In this document: piece after piece, positions 42,781 to 50,406 of the stretch
Position numbering within the stretch: position 1 is the stretch's first letter
How the letters are laid out: every line of letters begins with the position of its first letter
Assembly (NCBI GenBank): GCA_001802795.1
Contig: MGZZ01000125.1
Coordinates: forward strand, 1-50,406
DNA length: 50,406 nucleotides
Direction: 5' to 3'
Source: Ignavibacteria bacterium GWC2_36_12
GTDB lineage: Bacteria > Bacteroidota > Ignavibacteria > Ignavibacteriales > Ignavibacteriaceae
The notes under the pieces: generated by a model
Database searches by the model: none
Told to the model about the DNA's origin: nothing
What the model saw: the letters and a program-made list of their open reading frames with translations, nothing else
Made by a program: the position numbers and the translations under genes

Positions 42781-43809
42781 ATGGAATTCACTTTCGACCT
42801 TAACACAATTTGGTTTATTCTTATAGGCATTCTCTTAGCAGGTTATGCTATTCTCGATGGTTTTGATCTTGGTGTCGGCGCACTCCATCTTCTTTTTAAG
42901 AAAGATGAAGAAAGAAGAATAGCGATAAATGCAATTGGTCCTGTTTGGGATGGAAATGAAGTATGGCTTGTTACAGGAGGCGGAGCTTTATTTGCAGCTT
43001 TCCCCGATGTTTATGCGACAGTTTTCTCAGGATTCTATACGGCTTTTATGCTTCTTCTTTTTGTTTTGATTTTCAGAGCTGTTGCTTTAGAATTCCGAAG
43101 CAAGCAGGAAGCAAAGTGGTGGCGACAAATGTGGGATGTTCTGTTTAGTGTTGCAAGTATTGTTATTGCTTTGCTTATGGGAGTTGCACTCGGTAATATC
43201 GTAACCGGTGTTCCCGTTGGGGCTGACAAGGAATTTGCCGGGAGCTTTTTAGGTTTAATTACTCCTTACACTGTTTTGGTTGGAATAACAACAGTAGCTC
43301 TTTTTATGATGCATGGCTCAATTTATCTTGTTATGAAAACCGAAGGTGAAATTCAGCAGAAAGCAAGAGGATGGGTTAACAATACTATTATCTTTTTTGT
43401 TATCTGCTTTGTTTCTACAACAATGGCTACATTAGTTTACTTTCCTCATATGACACAGCATTTTAAAGACACACCGTTTCTCTTTATTCTTGCTTTACTC
43501 AACATGCTTGCAATAGCCAACATTCCAAGGGAAATTCATCATAAAAAAGAATTTAAAGCATTCCTTTCATCCTGCGCATCTATAGCTGCATTACTGGCTT
43601 TATTTGCAGCGGGAATTTTTCCCAACATAGTTATCTCAACAATCAATCCTGATTACAGTCTTACTATTTACAATGCTGCTTCATCCCAAAAAACATTGAG
43701 TACAATGCTAACAATTGCAATAATAGGCATGCCTTTCGTTATCGGATACACAATCACAATCTATTGGATTTTCAGGGGGAAAGTTAAGCTGGATAAGATG
43801 AGTTATTAA
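42781..43809 (+). CDS. cydB: cytochrome bd ubiquinol oxidase subunit II
   Basis: 342 residues with eight membrane helices. ILLAGYAILDGFDLGVGALH, GPVWDGNEVWLVTGGGALFA and FPDVYATVFSGFY are the CydB signature, with FRAVALEFRSKQE in the next loop. It completes the bd oxidase with CydA. No cydX-type small subunit was seen after it; the stop is six bases from that of a convergent lipoprotein gene. Confidence 0.95.
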   Translation: MEFTFDLNTIWFILIGILLAGYAILDGFDLGVGALHLLFKKDEERRIAINAIGPVWDGNEVWLVTGGGALFAAFPDVYATVFSGFYTAFMLLLFVLIFRAVALEFRSKQEAKWWRQMWDVLFSVASIVIALLMGVALGNIVTGVPVGADKEFAGSFLGLITPYTVLVGITTVALFMMHGSIYLVMKTEGEIQQKARGWVNNTIIFFVICFVSTTMATLVYFPHMTQHFKDTPFLFILALLNMLAIANIPREIHHKKEFKAFLSSCASIAALLALFAAGIFPNIVISTINPDYSLTIYNAASSQKTLSTMLTIAIIGMPFVIGYTITIYWIFRGKVKLDKMSY

Positions 43810-43815
43810 AGGTAA

Positions 43816-44367
43816 TCACTTAATGTTTTCAGCTATTTTTAGAGCTACAATTTTTGATTTTTCAATAGCAGCATACTGATCCCTTAAACCCAATAATGTT
43901 ATAATAAAATAGTAGTCTTCATCGAAGAATACATGCAATTGATTTCCACCCCAGAATGCAACGTCTCCGACCCCATCCACATTATAAGTTTCTATACCGG
44001 ATTGTTTGAATGAATTGTGTACACTCCGCATAGTTGAATACGCATCACTATTAAATGGAGAAAAACGAATGTAAATACTCAAATAGATTTTCGAACCTTC
44101 TGTATCTGATTCGAACGAACATTCTGAAAAAGAAATATTGTTTATTCCGCCTTCCTGGCTTCTTCCTTCTTTCGGTTCTTTCATTTTAGTATTAAAGATT
44201 TTTTCGATATCGCTTTTATCAAGTATAGAGCATGCATCAATTGCTTTGGCTGGTTCTTTAATAATTTTACTTTCTTTTTCAGGTACTTTTTCTTTCTCTG
44301 TTTCATCGCATGAAAAAAGTAGGGTTAATACAGAAGTGAGAAGAAGTAAAAGAAGGGATCTTTTCAT
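43816..44367 (-). CDS. predicted lipoprotein
   Basis: 183 residues. The signal MKRSLLLLLLTSVLTLLFSC has lipobox LLFSC with the lipidated Cys at residue 20, followed by a flexible charged linker (EKEKVPEKESKIIKEPAK). The globular part begins DACSILDKSDIEKIFNTKMK, which resembles the opening of DUF3558-like exported domains with a conserved Cys pair (C46, and the later SECSFES). No function can be given. It is alone on its strand, converging with cydB. Confidence 0.65.
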   Translation of the reverse strand: MKRSLLLLLLTSVLTLLFSCDETEKEKVPEKESKIIKEPAKAIDACSILDKSDIEKIFNTKMKEPKEGRSQEGGINNISFSECSFESDTEGSKIYLSIYIRFSPFNSDAYSTMRSVHNSFKQSGIETYNVDGVGDVAFWGGNQLHVFFDEDYYFIITLLGLRDQYAAIEKSKIVALKIAENIK

Positions 44368-44445
44368 ATTAACTGATAAAAAATTATTTTAAGAAAAAAG
44401 TTATTGGATCTAATAAAATAATTAAACCTTTGACCGATGATCTAT

Positions 44446-45573
44446 TTAATTTTTATAAGTTATCCTGTAAATAACGCCGCCGAAATCATCGGAAACAAGT
44501 AATGAACCATCGGGCATTACAAGAACATCAACAGGTCTTCCTGAAACGGAATCTCCTTTCAACCAGCCTTCCGCAAAAGGTTCATAGCTTACAACTTCAT
44601 TTCCATTTAGTTTTACAGACATTACGCGGTAGCCTATTTTCTGGCTTCTGTTCCAGCTTCCATGCTGTGCAATAAAAATCCTGTTTTTATATTCTTCAGG
44701 AAACATATTGCCTGTATAAAATCTCATTCCAAGTGCGGCAACATGAGGACCGAGCTTCTGAACAGGTTTTACATACTTGGTTAAATCTACTCCTTCACCA
44801 AATTCCGGGTCGGGTATATCTCCCTGATGGACAAATGGATAACCGAAGTGTAGCCCTTTTTCGGGTGCATGGTTTAATTCATCAGAAGGGATATCATCAC
44901 CGAGCATATCTCTTCCGTTATCTGTAAACCATAATTCATTTGTTTCCGGGTGCCAGTCAAAACCGACAGAGTTTCTTATTCCGTGAACAAAAACTTCAAG
45001 ATCGCTTCCATCGGCATTCATTCTCATAATTGAAGCATATCTTTTATCATCATCTCTTAAACAGATATTGCAAGGGGCACCGACAGGTACGTATAGTTTA
45101 CCGTCCGGTCCAAAAGCAATAAACTTCCAGCCATGATGTGCATCGCCCGGGAAATGATCATTGATTAAAACAGGTTCAGGCAGGTTTTGGAGATTTTTTT
45201 CAATATTATCGTAGCGCCATACTTTGCTTATCTCCGCAACATATAGGCTTCCATCCCTGAAGGTAACTCCGTTGGGACTTTTGAGTCCGCTCGCAATAGT
45301 AATTACATTATCTGCCTTATCGTCTTTATTTGTATCAAGTACGGCATAAACTTTACTGTCTCTTGTACCGACAAATAAAACTCCATCAGGGCTCAGTGTC
45401 ATTGACCTGGCTCCGGGAACGTTATCCGCAAAAATTTCTATTTTAAATCCGGGAGGAAGTTTTACCCCCGACTGTCTCTCAGAGTGAGTATCTGAGTTGC
45501 AGAAAAATGTGAAAGACAAAAGCAGTATAGAGGAAAAGAATATTCTTCTTCTTCCAATCTTTTTTATAAACAT
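44446..45573 (-). CDS. PQQ-dependent sugar dehydrogenase-like lipoprotein
   Basis: 375 residues from the ATG at 45573; an upstream start (45636) would overlap pspC and bury the signal. The signal MFIKKIGRRRIFFSSILLLS leads to FTFFCNS, probably lipidated. The mature part is a six-bladed propeller of the L-sorbosone/glucose dehydrogenase type: LPPGFKIEIFADNVPGARSM, GLKSPNGVTFRDGSLYVAE, GDAHHGWKFIAFGPDGKLYV, GIRNSVGFDWHPETNELWFT and SWNRSQKIGYRV. His and Arg in these positions match the cofactor pocket. It would oxidise a sugar in the periplasm if PQQ is available; no pqq genes are nearby. Confidence 0.8.
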   Translation of the reverse strand: MFIKKIGRRRIFFSSILLLSFTFFCNSDTHSERQSGVKLPPGFKIEIFADNVPGARSMTLSPDGVLFVGTRDSKVYAVLDTNKDDKADNVITIASGLKSPNGVTFRDGSLYVAEISKVWRYDNIEKNLQNLPEPVLINDHFPGDAHHGWKFIAFGPDGKLYVPVGAPCNICLRDDDKRYASIMRMNADGSDLEVFVHGIRNSVGFDWHPETNELWFTDNGRDMLGDDIPSDELNHAPEKGLHFGYPFVHQGDIPDPEFGEGVDLTKYVKPVQKLGPHVAALGMRFYTGNMFPEEYKNRIFIAQHGSWNRSQKIGYRVMSVKLNGNEVVSYEPFAEGWLKGDSVSGRPVDVLVMPDGSLLVSDDFGGVIYRITYKN

Positions 45574-45613
45574 ATCCGCTCCGGTTTGAATGAATAAAAA
45601 ATATAAATTGTAT

Positions 45614-45796
45614 TTAATCCGGTGGAGGTATAACAATCCACAGAATTATATACACTAATATCCCCGGGAAAGCAGCACTAAGAACAGAGAGTAGTACGTA
45701 ACCTATTCTTACAATTGTTGGATCCCACCCCAGCCATTCTGCAATACCACCGCAAACACCTGCAATCATCGAGTTTCTTGATCTTTTCAGCGGCAT
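45614..45796 (-). CDS. PspC-domain membrane protein
   Basis: 60 residues, one PspC domain: LKRSRNSMIAGVCGGIAEWL then GWDPTIVRIGYVLLSVLSAA and GILVYIILWIVIPPPD. One hairpin of two hydrophobic segments is expected in the inner membrane. In enterobacteria PspC takes part in the phage shock response, but stand-alone PspC proteins of Bacteroidota have unknown roles. It is upstream of and co-directional with the sugar dehydrogenase gene, with a gap of 40 bp. Confidence 0.9.
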   Translation of the reverse strand: MPLKRSRNSMIAGVCGGIAEWLGWDPTIVRIGYVLLSVLSAAFPGILVYIILWIVIPPPD

Positions 45797-45922
45797 AGAT
45801 ATATAATGATAGTAATTTAAATTCTATTAATAATAATATAAGAAAAAGCGAAAAAAATGTTTGGTCAATAACAGCTGATTAAAAAGTAAATTATTAAATC
45901 AAGTTAAAAAGATTCTATTTCT

Positions 45923-46840
45923 TTATAACGAATTCTTAGCAATCAGTAGAGCACCAATAACCGGCGGTTGTTCCGGTTCTTTAATTACCACATCATCGAA
46001 CCTTTCTTTAATTTTTTTTCGCAGCACCTGAGAAAAGTAATTGTCATTTGTAATTATACTGCCTGCGAAAGAAACTTCCAGAACTTTAAGTCTTAATTTT
46101 TCTTTCATTGCAAGTATGTAAAAAATGAGTTCATCGGTTTCTTCATCTACTATTTTTCTACATACTTCATCATCTTTTTTTGCTGCATAAATAACATACT
46201 GAGCAACGGATGCTATATTAAAATTATTTTTATACACCGCATTAATTAGTCCTTCGCTGCTGTTTATTCCAAAATGATTTGCAACAAGCTTGGAAAGCAT
46301 AGTGATCTTTCCTATGCCGTCATAAAATTTTGAAATCCCTGCTAATCCTTTTTTCCCGATACTGTATCCGCTTCCTTCATCGCCAATAAATCTTCCAAAA
46401 CCGCCGACTCTATGAATATTCCCTTCGGAATCTTTTCCCCAAATAATTGACCCGGTACCTGAAATAAGAATGCTTCCGGGTTTTCCGGAAAAAGCTCCTT
46501 CGAAAGCGATTCTCGCATCACTTACCACTTTAAAATTTTTTATTATAGAGTTATTATTCTCAGCAAATTTTAAAAAATGGTTTTCTAATTTTTCTGCATC
46601 TTCTATTCTGCCTGCCCCTGCTGTTCCTATTACGATGCAAGCCAAATCATTAAAAGTGCAACTAAGATTTTTAATACATTCTTTTAGAAGATCAAGAATA
46701 GTTTCAGAAACTCTATCCAATCCAAAAACCAGGAAATTTGAAGGACCACCGGAAGTTTCATAAACAGGATGTCCTTCAAGGTCTGCAGCTATGCATTTTG
46801 TTTTTGTGCCTCCACCGTCAATGCCGATAAGATACTTCAT
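45923..46840 (-). CDS. BadF/BadG/BcrA/BcrD-type ATPase, N-acetylglucosamine kinase-like
   Basis: 305 residues. The ASKHA fold is shown by the phosphate-1 motif LIGIDGGGTKTKCIAADLEG, the GTAGAGR region, ILISGTGSIIWG (phosphate-2) and GGFGRFIGDEGSGYSIGKKG with the catalytic Asp of DEGSG. Single-domain members of this length phosphorylate N-acetylglucosamine or similar amino sugars, probably for cell-wall or polysaccharide recycling. The Fe-S activators of the same superfamily carry a cluster-binding Cys pair that is absent here. It is a monocistronic unit. Confidence 0.83.
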   Translation of the reverse strand: MKYLIGIDGGGTKTKCIAADLEGHPVYETSGGPSNFLVFGLDRVSETILDLLKECIKNLSCTFNDLACIVIGTAGAGRIEDAEKLENHFLKFAENNNSIIKNFKVVSDARIAFEGAFSGKPGSILISGTGSIIWGKDSEGNIHRVGGFGRFIGDEGSGYSIGKKGLAGISKFYDGIGKITMLSKLVANHFGINSSEGLINAVYKNNFNIASVAQYVIYAAKKDDEVCRKIVDEETDELIFYILAMKEKLRLKVLEVSFAGSIITNDNYFSQVLRKKIKERFDDVVIKEPEQPPVIGALLIAKNSL

Positions 46841-47017
46841 TTCTAAAATGATTTTAATAGTTACTCCAAAATAGGAAATTTTTGTAAGATAATGGGAAAT
46901 AAGGGTCTGATAATGAGTAATGTGATGATGTGATAATTTGTGATGAGGTTACTCATAGATTTTCATATTATTTTCGGAATTAATTAGTTATTTTAGAATC
47001 AAATCAACTTGTAAGCT

Positions 47018-48508
47018 ATGAATACATTAGAGAAATATTTCCAGCCATTCAGGGAAAATACAATAGGTTATAATCAAACTTTTGTTTCTCCTTATGGAAA
47101 AAAGCGAATAGTCTATGCCGATTGGATTGCAAGCGGAAGATTATATACACCGATTGAAAAAGCCATACTTGAAAAGTTCGGACCTTTTGTAGGTAACACA
47201 CATTCAGAATCGAGTGTTACAGGAACTACAATGACTAATGCATATCATCACGCCCATGAAGTAATTAAGAAACACTGTAATGCAGGTCCCGATGATGTGA
47301 TTATTACTGCAGGTTCCGGGATGACAGCACTGGTTAATAAATTCCAGCGAATACTCGGATTAAAAATTCCCGAACAGCTTAAAGATTATTTTAATCTCCC
47401 TGAAGAATTAAAACCGGTCGTTTTTGTAACTCACATGGAACATCATTCCAATCATACTTCCTGGCTTGAAACAATTGCAGATGTAATTTTAATTTCTCCC
47501 GATAAAGATGGTTTGGTAGATATTGACGATCTTGAAGGTCAGCTTCAAAAATTTAAAAAGAGAAAATTAAAAATCGGTGCCTTTACTGCTTGTTCAAATG
47601 TTACCGGAATTTCAACACCGATTCATGAATTGGCTAAATTGATTCATGAGAATAACGGTTTCTGTTTCGTAGATTATGCATGTTCAGCCCCTTATTTTAA
47701 AATTGATATGCGCCCCGATGACCCTCTTGAAAAGCCGGATGCGGTTTTATTTTCTCCTCATAAGTTTCTCGGTGGACCAGGAACGCCGGGAGTTTTAATT
47801 TTTGATTCGAAGCTTTATCATAACCGCGTACCGGATAATCCCGGAGGCGGAACAGTTGATTGGACAAATCCCTGGGGCTTACACAAATTTATAAATAATA
47901 TCGAAGCAAGAGAGGATGGTGGAACTCCTGCGTTTCTGCAGACAATTAAAGCCGCTTTGTGTATTCAGCTTAAGGACCAGATGGGGACTGATAATATGAA
48001 GGGGAGAGAAAACGAACTTGTTAAAATAGGATTTGAGGGACTTAGGAAAATAGATGGATTACATTTGCTTGCAGATAATATTGAAGAACGTCTCGGGGCT
48101 TTTTCCTTTTATGTAGATAATATTCATTACAATCTTATAGTTAAATTATTAAATGATCGTTTTGGAATTCAGGCAAGAGGAGGATGCAGTTGTGCCGGAA
48201 CTTATGGGCATTACCTTCTTCATGTAGAGCATGACAGATCAAAATACATAACGGATAAAATTAACCAGGGAGATTTTTCTGAAAAGCCGGGGTGGGTAAG
48301 AATATCGGTTCACCCGACAACAACTAATGACGATCTTTACTTTATGATTGATGCAATAAAAGATATTGTAAAAAACATTTCAGCTTATGAAAAAGATTAC
48401 AGCTATTCTTCCTCTAAAAATGAATTCTTTAATATAAAAGCAAATGGCAAAGAGAAGGAAGAAGTTAATAACTGGTTTGAAATTCCTGTAAACTCAACTA
48501 AAACTTAA
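47018..48508 (+). CDS. class V aminotransferase, cysteine desulfurase-like
   Basis: 496 residues. PLP Lys is in FSPHKFLGGPGTPG; THMEHHSNHTSW and AFTACSNVTGISTPI (holding the cofactor) are typical of the class. The active-loop RGGCSCAGTYGHYLL has Cys at the place used by group II NifS/SufS enzymes, so a cysteine desulfurase or selenocysteine lyase activity is possible, but isopenicillin-epimerase-like members share this layout. No suf or isc genes are next to it. Its 3' end overlaps the convergent aldehyde dehydrogenase by 11 bp. The 177-bp upstream gap holds short TGATGATG-type repeats (about 46909-46950). Confidence 0.8.
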   Translation: MNTLEKYFQPFRENTIGYNQTFVSPYGKKRIVYADWIASGRLYTPIEKAILEKFGPFVGNTHSESSVTGTTMTNAYHHAHEVIKKHCNAGPDDVIITAGSGMTALVNKFQRILGLKIPEQLKDYFNLPEELKPVVFVTHMEHHSNHTSWLETIADVILISPDKDGLVDIDDLEGQLQKFKKRKLKIGAFTACSNVTGISTPIHELAKLIHENNGFCFVDYACSAPYFKIDMRPDDPLEKPDAVLFSPHKFLGGPGTPGVLIFDSKLYHNRVPDNPGGGTVDWTNPWGLHKFINNIEAREDGGTPAFLQTIKAALCIQLKDQMGTDNMKGRENELVKIGFEGLRKIDGLHLLADNIEERLGAFSFYVDNIHYNLIVKLLNDRFGIQARGGCSCAGTYGHYLLHVEHDRSKYITDKINQGDFSEKPGWVRISVHPTTTNDDLYFMIDAIKDIVKNISAYEKDYSYSSSKNEFFNIKANGKEKEEVNNWFEIPVNSTKT

Positions 48509-50114
48509 ACTCTCTGATAATCTTGTCCACATCTTCCTTATTTGTCCCTGCCCCGTAAACTTCTTTTTTAGCCACAACATTTTTTTGTTGCTGCTCTTTG
48601 TACGGAAAACCTGCCTGCCGGACAGGCAGGTAAGAATCTTTAATCGGTCTGTTGCCCGCACGTGCTTTTAATCTTTCTTCAATCTCTTTCATAAAACTGC
48701 TTTGAGTAGTAGATGTATGAGAAAGCTCAGGAGTTGAGAATGACGAAACACTTTCTCCTTTGTTAACAGGGTTTGTTTCAAAGGCAAGACTTTTAATATT
48801 CATCAGGTGTTTTGCAGAAACATTATCGGAAATAATTGAACCGCCCCAGGTTCCGGGACCTAAAGTCATTGAAGGAGTTAATGCAGTTGTGTATCCTACA
48901 GCTCCGACTGATGCAACAGTATTTACAAGAATTCTGAATGCAGGTTTTTCAAGTGCAAATTTCATTATTATCGGCTGATCGTTTGAATGAATTACCATTG
49001 TATGTCCAATCCCGCCGAATCTTAAAAGATCAATACATTTATGGCATCCTTCGAGCCATCCATCAACTGTATAGAATGCAAGAACAGGGGAAAGTTTTTC
49101 GATTGATAATGGTTCACTCTTCCCGACTTCAACACACTCTGCAATAAGTACCTGGGTACTCTCAGGGACACTGAATCCGGCGTACCGTGCAATAAATGCA
49201 GCGGGTTTACCAACTACTTCAGGATTAATTCTGAAATTATTTTGAATTGCTTTAGCTAACTTTTGCTTCTCTTCATTGTTAACAAAATAGCAGCCGATTG
49301 CTTTTGCTTCTTCAATAACTTTTTCTCTTAAAGAACTATCTACAATCATTGCCTGCTCAGATGAGCATAAAGTTCCGTTATCGAAAGTAGTTCCGTAAAC
49401 AATATCTGCAACTGCCTTTTTATAATTTGCCGTTCTTTCAATAAAAGCAGGAACATTTCCAGAGCCAACACCATAAGCCGGTTTGCCGGCACTGTAAGCT
49501 GCTTTTACCATAGGAGAGCTTCCGGTGGCAAGAATAATGTCGACATTCCTGTCGTGCATCAATGCTTCAGTTCCTTCAATTGTTGGAGTAGTCATACATT
49601 GAATTAATCCTTTGGGTGCGCCTTCATTTTCTGCCGCATCGGATAAAACTCTCAAAGCCTCTGCTGTACAATTTGCTGCTTTTGGATGTGGGCTGACGAC
49701 AATTCCATTTCTACACTTTAGTGAGATCAATGCTTTATACATTGCCGTGGATGTTGGATTTGTTGAAGGCACTAATGCACAAACAACTCCCATAGGGACT
49801 GCAATTTTTAATACTTTTCCATTTTGTTCACTTCCAACAACGCCAACAGTTTTAAGATCTTTAATTGATTCATAAACATTTTTAGTTCCGAACTGGTTTT
49901 TAATTACTTTATCCTGCCATTTACCAAAACCGGTTTCTTCGTGAGCCATCTTAGCCAATCGTTCAGATTCGGCATAGCCGGCTTCAGCCATAGCTTTAAT
50001 AATTTTATCAACCTGTCCTTGTGTAAAGAACTGGAATTCCTGCTGCGCTTCTTTTGCTTTGCGGGCTAAGTCGCGCGCTTCCTGAACTGATTGAAGGTCT
50101 TTATCAAGGTTCAT
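48498..50114 (-). CDS. acylating (CoA-dependent) aldehyde dehydrogenase, EutE/PduP-like
   Basis: 538 residues. It would oxidise an aldehyde to the acyl-CoA. VPSTNPTSTAMYKALISLK, ILATGSSPMVKAAYSAGKPA, GVGSGNVPAFIE and the catalytic Cys250 in FDNGTLCSSEQA belong to the acetylating group; RILVNTVASVGAVG and LGPGTWGGSIISDNV follow. After the catalytic body (about 455) there is a low-complexity linker and a C-terminal amphipathic helix, TNKEDVDKIIREFKF, reminiscent of encapsulation peptides of microcompartment enzymes. Residues about 495-502 (LPVRQAG) in this linker come from an inserted palindromic repeat. No shell-protein gene is in the window. Confidence 0.85.
   Translation of the reverse strand: MNLDKDLQSVQEARDLARKAKEAQQEFQFFTQGQVDKIIKAMAEAGYAESERLAKMAHEETGFGKWQDKVIKNQFGTKNVYESIKDLKTVGVVGSEQNGKVLKIAVPMGVVCALVPSTNPTSTAMYKALISLKCRNGIVVSPHPKAANCTAEALRVLSDAAENEGAPKGLIQCMTTPTIEGTEALMHDRNVDIILATGSSPMVKAAYSAGKPAYGVGSGNVPAFIERTANYKKAVADIVYGTTFDNGTLCSSEQAMIVDSSLREKVIEEAKAIGCYFVNNEEKQKLAKAIQNNFRINPEVVGKPAAFIARYAGFSVPESTQVLIAECVEVGKSEPLSIEKLSPVLAFYTVDGWLEGCHKCIDLLRFGGIGHTMVIHSNDQPIIMKFALEKPAFRILVNTVASVGAVGYTTALTPSMTLGPGTWGGSIISDNVSAKHLMNIKSLAFETNPVNKGESVSSFSTPELSHTSTTQSSFMKEIEERLKARAGNRPIKDSYLPVRQAGFPYKEQQQKNVVAKKEVYGAGTNKEDVDKIIREFKF
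48609..48631. repeat. palindromic repeat inserted in the aldehyde dehydrogenase gene
   Basis: ACCTGCCTG (48609-48617) and CAGGCAGGT (48623-48631) form a perfect 9-bp inverted repeat around CCGGA. On the minus strand it reads in frame as YLPVRQAGF. A related variant with TTAGGTCAGG lies at 24462-24484 and at 22987-23009 in the amrS start. Confidence 0.8.
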
Positions 50115-50158
50115 AACATCTCCTGAGAAGATTTGATATGTAATATATTTATTGGAAC

Positions 50159-50186
50159 GTAGAATGTAAAATGCAGAGTGCAGATT
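50159..50186. repeat. degenerate 7-bp tandem repeat
   Basis: Four heptamers in a row, GTAGAAT, GTAAAAT, GCAGAGT and GCAGATT, fill part of the gap between the LytTR gene and the aldehyde dehydrogenase start. No conserved coding or hairpin function is visible. Confidence 0.55.
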
Positions 50187-50213
50187 TTTGATTGAGGGTT
50201 TGTTAAAAAACTG

Positions 50214-50406
50214 CTAAAGTATTCCCCTTAATTTCTGTAATCCCGTTTTACTTACAGGAAGTTTAGTCTCATCTTTCATAATGACCCTGTAAGAGTCCTT
50301 CTCGTAAAGCTCCATTTGTTTGATTGAGCTTACATTTATTATTGACGACCGGTGAATTCTTATAAAGTTATTAGGATCCAGATGGTCTTCAAAAAATTTC
50401 ATCGTT
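50214..50406 (-). CDS. LytTR-type response regulator, C-terminal part
   Basis: The last 63 residues of a protein whose start lies beyond the window; the frame is open to base 50406. DPNNFIRIHRSSIINVSSIK and LYEKDSYRVIMKDETKLPVS then KTGLQKLRGIL form the C-terminal half of a LytTR DNA-binding domain, with the RIHRSxIIN helix that reads DNA. Such proteins usually carry an N-terminal receiver domain and pair with a LytS/YehU-type histidine kinase, which would be outside the window. Confidence 0.85.
   Translation of the reverse strand, partial: TMKFFEDHLDPNNFIRIHRSSIINVSSIKQMELYEKDSYRVIMKDETKLPVSKTGLQKLRGIL

Overview
The window looks like a chromosomal segment from an AT-rich member of the Bacteroidota/Chlorobiota/Ignavibacteria group. 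Ignavibacteria is the best fit by gene content, but this is inferred and no 16S rRNA is present. Pointers are GldC, a DUF2911 protein, a TamB next to a barrel protein carrying a TolB-type propeller, separate RfaE1 and RfaE2 proteins, an HppA that appears to belong to a divergent branch, LytTR and two-component-propeller proteins, and many starts without a strong Shine-Dalgarno sequence. No rRNA, tRNA, CRISPR array or intact insertion sequence was seen.

Layout. 1-12.2 kb is an envelope block on the + strand: a truncated propeller protein, rfaE1/rfaE2 (heptose activation), tamB, rnr, and a zinc-peptidase/propeller/outer-membrane-barrel protein. 12.3-21.1 kb is housekeeping: FmdB-like zinc ribbon, a lipoprotein, prs-rplY-pth, hppA, the rpsF-ssb-rpsR-rplI operon with a possible autoregulatory leader, rpmB and a YciO/YrdC protein. 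21.1-23.0 kb holds an SDR oxidoreductase and the radical-SAM gene amrS on the - strand.

Accessory region, about 23.0-33.4 kb. It begins with an 88-bp direct repeat copying the amrS 5' end. Between the two copies lie a livM fragment and a winged-helix nucleotidyltransferase/HEPN pair with its own tandem operator-like palindromes. A decayed hicB/hicA remnant follows. Next comes an apparently intact type IIG restriction-modification gene followed by four co-directional genes, three of which carry an R-N-x3-H (Rx4H) motif typical of HEPN ribonucleases. The region ends with a DUF2188 tail fragment, a diverged copy of the pyruvate kinase 3' end, and a RelE/ParE-type toxin-antitoxin pair. The HEPN genes are clearly richer in A/T than the housekeeping genes. 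I read this as a mosaic defence island. The restriction enzyme plus three HEPN proteins is the best candidate for an undescribed system.

33.4-50.4 kb returns to ordinary chromosome: pyk and a Lon-like protease (overlapping pair), DUF2911, phosphohexomutase, a zinc-ribbon protein, a small outer-membrane protein, gldC, cydAB (bd oxidase), a lipoprotein, a PQQ-type sugar dehydrogenase, PspC, a BadF-type sugar kinase, a class V aminotransferase, an acylating aldehyde dehydrogenase with a possible microcompartment-targeting tail, and a truncated LytTR regulator. A palindromic repeat family has inserted into several coding sequences, and short 7-bp tandem arrays lie in intergenic DNA.
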